NCBI GenBank assembly: GCA_004195305.1
Contig: SDWN01000036.1
Location: 1 to 7,182 of the forward strand
Direction: 5' to 3'
DNA length: 7,182 bases
Source: Neptunomonas sp.
GTDB lineage: Bacteria; Pseudomonadota; Gammaproteobacteria; Pseudomonadales; Balneatricaceae
This document shows, in pieces, positions 1-5,724 of the stretch. Positions within the stretch are counted from its first letter, which is position 1. The number at the start of each line of letters is the position of its first letter. A model generated the notes under the pieces. It was not told where the DNA came from. It saw only the letters and a list, made by a program, of their open reading frames with translations, and did no database searches. Position numbers and translations under genes: made by a program.

Positions 1-25
1 TCTGGAATTGGATCTTGTTTTTCAT
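1..25 (-). CDS. Putative IS1595-type transposase, N-terminal 8 codons only (partial)
   Basis: On the minus strand an ATG (plus positions 23-25) opens a frame reading MKNKIQFQ to the window edge. A good Shine-Dalgarno sequence, GAGGG, lies 7 nt upstream (plus 33-37). From memory, IS1595-family DDE transposases often begin with a similar 'KNxxQFQKGLSLPEF' stretch, so this is probably the start of such a gene, with the rest to the left of the window. The two direct repeats just upstream (76-99 and 159-182) fit the idea of an insertion-sequence end. Only eight residues are visible, so the assignment is weak. The plus strand also has an open frame here, ending in a stop at 68-70, which is the main alternative. 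Confidence 0.38.
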
Positions 26-75
26 GATGCAGCCCTCGCTCACACCGGTTACTTCAAATATAGGCACTGAGAGCT

Positions 76-182
76 GGCTGAGCTTTGTGGGTAATCAGGA
101 GGGTTCAAGTGCTGCGTCTTGATTGATGCGGTTCGCTAGAATAGATCGGCAGCATCATGGCTGAGCTTTGTGAGTAATCAGG
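76..182. repeat. Pair of 24-bp direct repeats (23/24 identical)
   Basis: Copies lie at 76-99 and 159-182, beginning GGCTGAGCTTTGTG and ending GTAATCAGG, and differ only at base 90 versus 173 (G/A). The similarity continues for three of four bases on the right (AGGG versus TGGG). They are in the same orientation with an 83-bp period. Their position immediately upstream of a putative transposase start suggests an IS terminal sequence plus a subterminal transposase-binding copy, or two successive insertion boundaries. No second IS end is visible in the window. Confidence 0.6.
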
Positions 183-183
183 T

Positions 184-208
184 GGGGCGATGTTTATTGG
201 ATCGCCCC
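184..208 (-). other. Hairpin spanning the argO stop codon
   Basis: GGGGCGAT (184-191) and ATCGCCCC (201-208) form a perfect 8-bp stem with a 9-nt loop that contains the TAA stop of argO (194-196). In the minus-strand transcript no U-run follows the stem, so it is not a canonical intrinsic terminator. It may stabilise the mRNA 3' end or act as a weak or factor-assisted terminator. Confidence 0.4.
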
Positions 209-826
209 TGTCACTAACAGCGCCGCTAACGTCCACATCATCAAACACACCAATCCATCCAGGACCCGCCAGGCGATGGGCTTGCGAAACAGCGGCGCCA
301 GCCAGCGCGCGCCCAGACTCAGTGAAAAGAACCAAACACATGAGAACAGGGACGCTCCGGCTCCAAACCAGAAACGCTCATGCTCGGGATAACGACCGCC
401 GATACTGCCGAGCAGTACCAGGGTATCGAGATAGACATGCGGATTTAGCAGGCTTAACGCCAGGGTTGTAAGCAGCGCAGAACGTAGCGAGCGCAGGCCG
501 CCACGCTGTACCTCGAGCGTGGCTGATGTAAGGGCTGAGTACAGGGCTTTAGCACCGTACCCCAGCAGGAACAGCACGCCACCCCAAGTCACCAGGCTGA
601 GGAGCTGCGGGGAATCGCTGATCAACATGCCCATCCCGGCAATACCCAGCACAATTAACAGGGTATCGATCAAGCTGCAGACCCCTGCAATCGTCCAGTG
701 GTATTCGCGGCGCACCCCCTGGCTTAATACAAATACATTCTGTGCCCCGATCGCCATGATCAGCCCGGCGCTGGTGGCCAGGCCAGTTAAAAAGGGCGTG
801 TGTAATGCAACCAGGTTTGCGGTCAT
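194..826 (-). CDS. argO: LysE/ArgO-family L-arginine (lysine) exporter
   Basis: A 210-residue integral inner-membrane exporter; E. coli ArgO has 211. The family moves basic amino acids out of the cytoplasm, driven by the membrane potential, to relieve arginine or lysine (or canavanine) excess. Visible signatures are the first helix with AIGAQNVFVLSQG (residues 25-37), the SPQLLSLVTWGGVLFLLGYG segment (72-91), and LNPHVYLDTLVLLG (127-140), all strongly ArgO-like. About six hydrophobic segments are seen: roughly 12-35, 44-70, 74-98, 116-142, 152-175 and 186-208. The start is the ATG at 824-826; the Shine-Dalgarno sequence is weak. The gene is divergent from argP, its expected activator, across about 106 bp. 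The exporter family is near certain; arginine versus lysine preference cannot be read from sequence. Confidence 0.93.
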   Translation of the reverse strand: MTANLVALHTPFLTGLATSAGLIMAIGAQNVFVLSQGVRREYHWTIAGVCSLIDTLLIVLGIAGMGMLISDSPQLLSLVTWGGVLFLLGYGAKALYSALTSATLEVQRGGLRSLRSALLTTLALSLLNPHVYLDTLVLLGSIGGRYPEHERFWFGAGASLFSCVWFFSLSLGARWLAPLFRKPIAWRVLDGLVCLMMWTLAALLVTGAIQ

Positions 827-932
827 CGGTATTACTCAGTGATTAGTGCAAGAGCGCAAAGGGTAGGCAATCGCAATTAGTAAGTAAAACTAATAATATT
901 TAAGGCGTATTAGATTATTTAATAACAGTTTA
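827..932. promoter_or_regulatory. Divergent argO/argP control region, candidate ArgP site
   Basis: An AT-rich stretch, especially 872-932, separates the two divergent genes and must hold both promoters. ATTAG (876-880) and CTAAT (890-894) form an interrupted dyad with a 9-nt gap, of the size used by LysR-type regulators. TAATAATATT (891-900) and TATTAGATTATTTAATA-type sequence (909-924) supply possible -10 elements, but no confident -35/-10 pair could be assigned. Known biology: ArgP binds the argO promoter, arginine as co-effector allows transcription and lysine traps RNA polymerase. A similar arrangement here is inference. Confidence 0.5.
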
Positions 933-944
933 ATGAGATCCCTG

Positions 945-1838
945 ATGATCGATCACCGTCAACTACAGGCATTCGGTAGCGTGATTGAAGCCCAGAGCTT
1001 CGATAAAGCCGCGCGCCGATTACACCTAACCCAGTCGGCCGTCTCGCAGCGGGTTAAGCAGCTCGAAGAGTCACTCGGTCAGTTATTGATCATTCGTACT
1101 CAGCCGTTACGCCCGACCCCCGCCGGACAACAACTGCTGCGCTATTACCGGCAGATAACCCTGCTGCAGAGCGATCTGCTTGAAAGCCTGGGTGACGCCC
1201 AGGTTCAGGGCTTTACTAAACTGGCCATCGGCGTCAATGCCGACAGTCTGTCCAGCTGGTTCATGGATGCGATCACGCCGCTGCTCAAAGAACGCCAACT
1301 GCTGCTGGAACTGAGGGTTGATGATCAGGATCAGACCCAGCATTTTCTGCGCCAGGGTGAAGTCATCGGTTGCATCAGTGGCAGTGATCAGTCGGTGCAG
1401 GGTGTTAACTGCATCCCTCTCGGCAGGGTTTGTTACCGGGCACTGGCAACGGCAGAATTTAAACAGCACTACTTTCCAAACGGAGTGGAGCCAGGAGGAT
1501 TCAAGCAATCCCCTGCGGTCGAATTTAACCCGAAGGATGAACTACAGGATCGGTACCTGAAGACATTTTTTAGCATCGAAGGCGATTACCCGCGCCACCA
1601 GGTTCCCTCGCCGCAAGCTTTCGTTGACCTGATCCAGCGTGGTTACGCATGGGGCATGGTGCCGGATCAGCAAGGCCTGCCGCTGCTTGAAGGAGGGCAG
1701 CTACAGGAGCTCAGCCCTGGCGACTACATTCAGGTGCCGCTGTTTTGGCACTCATGGAACCTGGCGACCGACGCCAGCCGCCAATTAACCGATTGTTTGC
1801 TGAGCTACTGCCGCACCCATTTGGAATCGATAGAGTAG
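945..1838 (+). CDS. argP: LysR-family transcriptional regulator ArgP
   Basis: A DNA-binding activator expected to sense lysine and arginine and to switch on the divergent exporter gene. The N-terminal winged helix-turn-helix (about residues 3-60) contains SFDKAARRLHLTQSAVSQRV (18-37), the typical LTTR recognition motif. The effector domain (about 90-297) carries ArgP-specific segments such as GVNADSLSSW (96-105), RQGEVIGCIS, YFPNGV and a late LFWHSWN. The start at 945 gives 297 residues, the same length as E. coli ArgP, and MIDHRQLQAF aligns with its N-terminus. An in-frame ATG at 933 would add four residues; neither has a strong ribosome binding site. ArgP next to ArgO makes the assignment firm. 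Confidence 0.93.
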   Translation: MIDHRQLQAFGSVIEAQSFDKAARRLHLTQSAVSQRVKQLEESLGQLLIIRTQPLRPTPAGQQLLRYYRQITLLQSDLLESLGDAQVQGFTKLAIGVNADSLSSWFMDAITPLLKERQLLLELRVDDQDQTQHFLRQGEVIGCISGSDQSVQGVNCIPLGRVCYRALATAEFKQHYFPNGVEPGGFKQSPAVEFNPKDELQDRYLKTFFSIEGDYPRHQVPSPQAFVDLIQRGYAWGMVPDQQGLPLLEGGQLQELSPGDYIQVPLFWHSWNLATDASRQLTDCLLSYCRTHLESIE

Positions 1839-1851
1839 CGCCTGCAGGTTT

Positions 1852-1872
1852 TGTAGGTCGGGCTTCAGCCCG
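1852..1872. repeat. REP-like hairpin (GTAGGTCGGGCTTCAGCCCG)
   Basis: The sequence TGTAGGTCGGGCTTCAGCCCG is a short palindromic motif scattered in many gammaproteobacterial genomes. CGGGC (1859-1863) pairs with GCCCG (1868-1872) around a TTCA loop. It lies 14 bp after the argP stop. The usual rightward continuation (GAC...) is replaced by GGGAGGAAATG, which is a ribosome-binding-site-like sequence. No T-run follows, so terminator function is doubtful. Confidence 0.55.
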
Positions 1873-1880
1873 GGGAGGAA

Positions 1881-1967
1881 ATGTTCATTGCTGTACTCCT
1901 GTTGTTGCTGAGTACAGCCGGTATTGGATTACTTGGGGAAATCCGTCTACGTTTAGAGTATCGGTAG
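1881..1967 (+). CDS. Candidate 28-residue single-span membrane peptide
   Basis: An ATG at 1881 directly follows the purine-rich GGGGAGGAA (1872-1880) and opens a 28-codon frame ending in TAG at 1965-1967. The peptide starts MFIAVLLLLLSTAGIGLLG, an uninterrupted hydrophobic span of about 18 residues, then ends with the charged tail EIRLRLEYR. This is the layout of small bacterial inner-membrane proteins. The GGAGG-to-ATG distance is only 2 nt, which is short. A perfect 9-bp inverted repeat (1890-1898 / 1910-1918) lies within the frame and a hairpin lies just before the ribosome binding site. No homologue is recognised; it could be chance. Confidence 0.28.
   Translation: MFIAVLLLLLSTAGIGLLGEIRLRLEYR
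1890..1918. repeat. Perfect 9-bp inverted repeat, 11-nt loop
   Basis: GCTGTACTC (1890-1898) is complementary to GAGTACAGC (1910-1918). It could form an RNA hairpin or be a dyad operator for the downstream hydrolase gene. No T-tract follows on either strand, so it is not an obvious intrinsic terminator. Confidence 0.45.
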
Positions 1968-2093
1968 GGAGAGGTTGTCTTCTCGCGACTGCGAATTGCT
2001 GTAATCCCCTTAAATTGTCATTGTCAGCGCACCGTATCTTGTGACGCACAGGCGTTAGCGATGTTTTCAATTCTGCTTGGGCAGGGGGGGATC
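1968..2093. promoter_or_regulatory. Leader region of the hydrolase-PilZ gene
   Basis: There is no supported gene in this stretch. It should contain the promoter of the 2094 gene unless transcription enters from argP. TTGTCA-like hexamers and TATCTT (about 2035-2040) are present, but not at a convincing spacing. The ribosome binding site is a run of seven Gs (2084-2090) preceded by CA, 3 nt before ATG 2094; a G-run of this kind could be prone to slippage or length variation. Confidence 0.3.
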
Positions 2094-3473
2094 ATGAACA
2101 AAAAAATAATAGTTTGTTGTGATGGGACTTGGAACGAACCAGAAACCAAAACAGATTCCAGGCAGAATCCGACCAACGTTGTGAAAATAATGAGGGCATT
2201 GCGGCCCCGTGACGCCAACGGTATGGCGCAAGTCGTTTATTATCGCAAAGGCGTCGGCAATGTAAACGTGCTGGATCGAATAGCCGGAGGCATGTTCGGC
2301 GTCGGCTTGTCTAATAATGTCCTCAGCGCCTATCGTTTTATCGTCAATAATTATGAAGAGGGTGATTCGCTGTACCTTTTCGGATTCAGTCGCGGGGCTT
2401 ACACGGCGCGTGTGCTTGGCTCATTGATTGGATGCATTGGCCTGCTCGATAAGAATGATCTGGAGTTTATCCCCGCCGTGTATGCCTATTACCGGACGGT
2501 TCCTGATAAGCGCAATCAATCAAAACATGGTCCGCTAATCGCTCGATTAGATCGAAAACCCGCCAAGATCAAGTTTATAGGGGTCTGGGATACCGTGGGC
2601 GCTCTGGGGATACCGACGCCGATGCTGGGCTGGATCTCGCGAAAGCTTTGGGTTGGATTTCATAACACCGCTCTTGGCAGCTATGTCGAAAACGCTTTTC
2701 AAGCGTTGGCTATCGATGAAAGGCGGGGGCCTTTTACCCCGGACCTATGGAGTCAGGTTGAAAATGCCCCGGAGATTAGCCCCCTGAAGCCTGACGGCTG
2801 TAAACCCAATGTCATCCAGGTTTGGTTTGCTGGTGCGCATTCTAACGTCGGGGGTGGCTATCCGGACCAGGGCTTGTCAGATACCGCATTCGAGTGGATG
2901 TTAGGTCGTGCGAGGGAGTGTGGACTTGAATTTAATCAAAAATTTTTAGCCAATAAAGATCATTTTCATCCCAATAGCGCAGGTAAACTCACTGATTCAT
3001 TAAGTCTATTTTACAAGTTAATGCGATTTGTCCGAGTGCCCGTATATAACCGCCCTGTAGGTCCAAACCAGCTCGACAAGACTAAGACCTGCCCCGGCCT
3101 AAACGAAATGCTACACGAGAGTGTGATCGCCCGAATGGAAGATTCCAACGTGATCGCCCGAATGCAAAAAGACGATGTACCCTATAATCCAGAACGCGTA
3201 CTGGCGTCGATTCAGTCCAATATTTCGATATTCCACGAACACGACAGAGAATATGCGCGCGTCACTTTTGCGGACCCACAAGCCGCAACATCGCGTGGCG
3301 CGCTGCGCGGGAGTTGCCAAATTATCAACTTTTCTGATGCTGGCGCTAAAATACGCTGTGAAACCCCACCTCCGGTCGATGCCACGCTTGCGATCGAATC
3401 AGAGCAGCATGGAAGTCATACAGGTCATGTCATTTGGCAAAATGAACGTGAATTTGGCGTACAGTTTCAGTGA
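2094..3473 (+). CDS. DUF2235 alpha/beta-hydrolase fused to C-terminal PilZ-like domain
   Basis: A 459-residue protein with two parts. Residues 1 to about 372 are a DUF2235 hydrolase: IIVCCDGTWN (5-14) is the family's opening signature, GFSRGA (97-102) is the GxSxG nucleophile elbow (Ser99), and VWDTVGALG (164-172, Asp166) and FAGAHSNVGGGY (245-256, His249) supply the likely triad. The family includes Tle1-type phospholipase effectors of type VI secretion. Residues about 383-459 look like a PilZ domain: REYAR (385-389, RxxxR), NFSDAG (412-417, NxSxxG) and the closing strands GHVIWQNEREFGVQF (444-458). Both motifs that bind c-di-GMP are thus intact, 27 residues apart. No signal peptide or membrane segment is seen. 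ATG 2094 is preferred over 2061 because CCDGTWN normally sits near the N-terminus and a G-rich ribosome binding site precedes it. A 9-residue duplication lies in the linker. No vgrG, PAAR or immunity gene is adjacent. Base composition is AT-richer than the genes to the right, hinting at acquisition. Confidence 0.88.
   Translation: MNKKIIVCCDGTWNEPETKTDSRQNPTNVVKIMRALRPRDANGMAQVVYYRKGVGNVNVLDRIAGGMFGVGLSNNVLSAYRFIVNNYEEGDSLYLFGFSRGAYTARVLGSLIGCIGLLDKNDLEFIPAVYAYYRTVPDKRNQSKHGPLIARLDRKPAKIKFIGVWDTVGALGIPTPMLGWISRKLWVGFHNTALGSYVENAFQALAIDERRGPFTPDLWSQVENAPEISPLKPDGCKPNVIQVWFAGAHSNVGGGYPDQGLSDTAFEWMLGRARECGLEFNQKFLANKDHFHPNSAGKLTDSLSLFYKLMRFVRVPVYNRPVGPNQLDKTKTCPGLNEMLHESVIARMEDSNVIARMQKDDVPYNPERVLASIQSNISIFHEHDREYARVTFADPQAATSRGALRGSCQIINFSDAGAKIRCETPPPVDATLAIESEQHGSHTGHVIWQNEREFGVQFQ
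3123..3176 (+). repeat. 27-bp in-frame tandem duplication
   Basis: GTGATCGCCCGAATG occurs at 3123-3137 and again, identically, at 3150-3164, a 27-bp (9-codon) period. It encodes VIARMEDSN followed by VIARMQKDD (residues 344-361) at the end of the hydrolase domain, where the family normally has one such 'HxSVxxRM' helix. Confidence 0.7.
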
Positions 3474-3503
3474 TATAGGGTTATCTTGGATACGGTCAGG
3501 CTC

Positions 3504-3595
3504 CTAGCAGGTTGTTGAAAATCTACCTGCGTTGCCGATACGTCGTTTTTGCCTAGTCTCGGCGGCCTCGCTAACGCTTTTCAACAGCCTGCTAG
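3504..3595. mobile_element. MITE-like element A (92 bp, 18-bp terminal inverted repeats)
   Basis: Left end CTAGCAGGTTGTTGAAAA (3504-3521) and right end TTTTCAACAGCCTGCTAG (3578-3595) are inverted repeats with 17/18 match (mismatch at 3512). Inside, GCGTT (3529-3533) pairs with AACGC (3573-3577), and GCCGA (3534-3538) with TCGGC (3559-3563), so the element can fold almost end to end. CTAG at both tips may be a palindromic target duplication. It encodes nothing. It lies between two convergent genes and may end transcription from both, though it has only a short T-run at its centre. Its right tip contains the stop codon of the binding-protein gene. Confidence 0.72.
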
Positions 3596-4614
3596 TGTAT
3601 CGGTACCATCCTGTCCGCGAGCGCCGCAGGTATCTGCACCCGCAGCCGCAGTCTGGCCGCTTCGTTGTAGATGATGCGGGGGTGTTCGACGGTTATCGGG
3701 GCCAGATGGGTGTGAAAGTCACTGTCTTGTAGTTGTCGCAGGCGGCGTGCTAGATGCCGTCCCATCGCATCAAAGTCCGGGGCTACGGCCAGCAGGGCGC
3801 CGTCCCGGACAAAGGTCTCGTTTGTGCCGATCACCCGATAGGGTGTCTGCCGGAGCGCGTCCATAATGAGCTTGGACTGGCTGATGATGTAGGAGTCGTT
3901 GGGCAGGTAGAGCGCGTCGATCGCAACCTCTGCTGAGCGCAGCCGGTTCAGCTGATTGGCCAGGCTTTCGGAGTTGGGCGCGACCCGCAGGATCTCCAGA
4001 GCGATCCCCATCTCGGCGCAAAGCAGCTCTAGCTCCTCCAGTTGTACCTGCGAATTCAACTCGCGGGCATTGAACAGGAAGCCGAGGCGGCGAATTTCGA
4101 ACAGTTGGCGGGCAACCTCCAGCTGCAGTTGGGCGGGGATGGCATCGGTGGAGCCGGTCAGCGCAAGGCTTGTTGGCGTTGCCGGTTCAAGCCCTGCTTC
4201 GGCGGGGTTATGAACCATGCTGTAGAGCTGCGGCGTGCGCCCCCGGATGATGGTCTTGATCATCACCGAGGCGGTGGTGCCAAAACTGTAGACGAGGTCA
4301 AACTGGTCAAACCGGGGAGCCAACTTCCAAAGTTGCTCTGCGAGGCGGTCTCGGTCCTGATTGGCGTTGATGCGGGTGATCTCTACGGCGACCTGTTGCT
4401 GCCGCAGTTCATCCACAAAACCTTGCTCGGCGGCGGTCTCTCCGCGCCATAACACCATCAGCAGCTTGAGCGCTGGTTTTGGCGCTTGGCGCTCGGGCGA
4501 AGTGGACTCTTGCGCTTGGGGCGCTGGCGTCGGTGCTGATGTTGACGCCGCGCAAACGCAGAGGGGGAGCAGCAACAGAGTCAGCAGCATCCCGAGTCTT
4601 GGTCTGTTGCGCAT
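3592..4614 (-). CDS. Periplasmic ABC_sub_bind-type substrate-binding protein
   Basis: A 340-residue exported protein of the ABC transporter substrate-binding (ABC_sub_bind, formerly DUF534) family; some relatives bind aromatic amino acids such as tryptophan. MRNRPRLGMLLTLLLLPLC is a Sec signal peptide with probable cleavage near VCA-A (about residue 22); no proper lipobox is seen. A proline/serine/glutamine-rich linker precedes the mature fold (about 46-340). Family signatures are QGFVDELR, DLVYSFGTTAS, NARELNSQ, ALYLPNDSYII and GTNETFVRDGALLAVAPDFDAMG. The start at 4614 is chosen over an upstream in-frame ATG at 4776 because it gives the signal peptide directly and has GGAGG (4625-4629) 10 nt upstream. 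It begins 5 nt after the response-regulator stop, so the two are probably translationally coupled. No permease or ATPase gene is nearby, suggesting a sensory rather than transport role. The TAG stop lies inside MITE A. Confidence 0.85.
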   Translation of the reverse strand: MRNRPRLGMLLTLLLLPLCVCAASTSAPTPAPQAQESTSPERQAPKPALKLLMVLWRGETAAEQGFVDELRQQQVAVEITRINANQDRDRLAEQLWKLAPRFDQFDLVYSFGTTASVMIKTIIRGRTPQLYSMVHNPAEAGLEPATPTSLALTGSTDAIPAQLQLEVARQLFEIRRLGFLFNARELNSQVQLEELELLCAEMGIALEILRVAPNSESLANQLNRLRSAEVAIDALYLPNDSYIISQSKLIMDALRQTPYRVIGTNETFVRDGALLAVAPDFDAMGRHLARRLRQLQDSDFHTHLAPITVEHPRIIYNEAARLRLRVQIPAALADRMVPIH

Positions 4615-4619
4615 GACCG

Positions 4620-5705
4620 TTACGCCTCCGCGGGTGATGCCGCGACCACGCAGACGATCATTACCTTGTCGGGCGCGTCGGCCAGTACGGTGATTGCTCC
4701 GCCCAGGCGCTGGGCCAGGGTAGCGCAGTAGGATCGACCGGCGCCCTCCCAGAGTGCTTGATGAGCGGGGTCGCAACTGGCCGGTCGCTGGGGCTGTTCA
4801 CCCTCGATGCGCAACTCAAGCTGCTGCCGTTGTGGGAGATAGTCGAGATTAAGGCGCAGGTCCGGGCCGACATCGGCAGACAGGCAGTGATCCAGCAGCG
4901 CCAGCCACAGTTGCAGGCAGGCGCTGCCGGACAGGTTGAGCTGCTCGGGCAGTTCCGGATCGTAGCGGTAGTCGATCAGGCGGCGCTGCTGCCGGGCCAA
5001 CGGCAACAGATCTTCGACCAGGGTGTCGATCAGCTGTCGGGGAGCGGTGGCTCGCGGCGTGCTTATCTCGGTAGTGAGCGGCGCGGTCTGCAGGAACAGG
5101 TTTTGCAGCCGCAGTTGGTTACAGTGCAGCTCCTGCAGCAAGTCGCGGGCCATGGGCGAGTGTTCGAGCTGACGTAATCGATCCAGCTGGTGGCGGTTGT
5201 GGTGCAGCAACTGCCCCAGCAGCGGTCTGCTCAGGTCCGGGCGGGTGTCCGCAAGCGGGACGGTGGCTGGCTGTTGACGCGACAGACAGATGTCGCGGTA
5301 GGAGCGTAGCGCAACGATCACCGATGTCAGCAAGCGAGACGCGGAGAGCTCTGACTTGCTGAGGTAGTCGTTAATATCGTACTTGAGAATGACGTCGGTT
5401 TCCGGTGCCAGCCCAGAGTGGCCCGTGCGCAGAATGATACGCATGTCCTGGTTGCCCAGCTCGCTGCGAATATAATCGACCAGGCGCAAGCCTTCGTCAT
5501 CTGACTCCATCACCACATCCAGTAGCGCCAGACAGATGTCGGGTTGTTCGCTCAGCAGGGCACGCGCCTCGGCTCCGCTCATGGCGCTGATCAGTTCAAC
5601 CGGTCGCTCCTCGAAGCGATAGCCCCGGAAAATCATCCGGGTAATGCCGTGGACGCCCTCTTCGTCGTCGACCACCAGAATGCGCCAGGGGGCTGGGATC
5701 TTCAT
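4620..5705 (-). CDS. Response regulator: REC domain plus degenerate histidine-kinase-like C-terminus
   Basis: A 361-residue cytoplasmic signalling protein. REC (residues 8-130) has the full acidic pocket and switch set: Asp13, Asp14, phospho-acceptor Asp63, Thr94 and Lys117. It resembles the REC subtype found in front of DUF3369, with long loops and the ending YDINDYLSKSEL plus ALRSYRD. Residues about 158-208 form a helical hairpin (LLGQLLHHNRHQLDRLRQL; His168, His169, His172) resembling a DHp domain. About 222-357 resembles a HATPase fold (ACLQLWLALLDHCLSA, then EGAGRSYCATLAQRLGG), but the N-box Asn is replaced by Asp272 and no DxGxG loop is visible, so ATP binding is unlikely. No DNA-binding, GGDEF, EAL or HD-GYP output is present. 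Partners may be the upstream ATPase protein and the downstream binding protein. The start is ATG 5703-5705 with a weak AAGG site; the fold-back element B ends 19 bp upstream. Confidence 0.82.
   Translation of the reverse strand: MKIPAPWRILVVDDEEGVHGITRMIFRGYRFEERPVELISAMSGAEARALLSEQPDICLALLDVVMESDDEGLRLVDYIRSELGNQDMRIILRTGHSGLAPETDVILKYDINDYLSKSELSASRLLTSVIVALRSYRDICLSRQQPATVPLADTRPDLSRPLLGQLLHHNRHQLDRLRQLEHSPMARDLLQELHCNQLRLQNLFLQTAPLTTEISTPRATAPRQLIDTLVEDLLPLARQQRRLIDYRYDPELPEQLNLSGSACLQLWLALLDHCLSADVGPDLRLNLDYLPQRQQLELRIEGEQPQRPASCDPAHQALWEGAGRSYCATLAQRLGGAITVLADAPDKVMIVCVVAASPAEA
4625..4629 (-). promoter_or_regulatory. Ribosome binding site of the substrate-binding protein
   Basis: GGAGG on the minus strand lies 10 nt before ATG 4614 and inside the last codons of the response-regulator gene. 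It decides the start of the binding protein and implies translational coupling. Confidence 0.65.
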
Positions 5706-5724
5706 GGATTACGTTACCTTAGCC

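Noticed and set aside
2..70. Plus-strand frame ending in TGA at 68-70 as the tail of a gene
   Set aside because: Only 22 codons, no recognisable family; the opposite strand has a start with a ribosome binding site and transposase-like residues. It cannot be excluded.
190..471. Plus-strand 93-codon frame over argO
   Set aside because: It lies antisense to the clearly coding argO gene and its translation has no recognisable features.
1107..1508. Minus-strand 133-codon frame within argP
   Set aside because: Shadow of argP, whose LysR motifs are unambiguous.
2094..3473. Classic T6SS effector-immunity cluster around the DUF2235 protein
   Set aside because: No VgrG, PAAR, Hcp, adaptor or lipoprotein immunity gene is adjacent; only the hydrolase family resemblance supports it.
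4615..4776. Upstream start of the binding protein at 4776
   Set aside because: The added 54 residues are Arg-rich out-of-frame readings of the regulator gene and would bury the signal peptide; the 4614 start has a GGAGG site.
3956..5177. Several plus-strand frames over the binding protein and regulator genes (e.g. 4042-4452, 4758-5177)
   Set aside because: They are by-products of high GC on the opposite strand; translations are low-complexity Ala/Gln/Arg-rich with no motifs.
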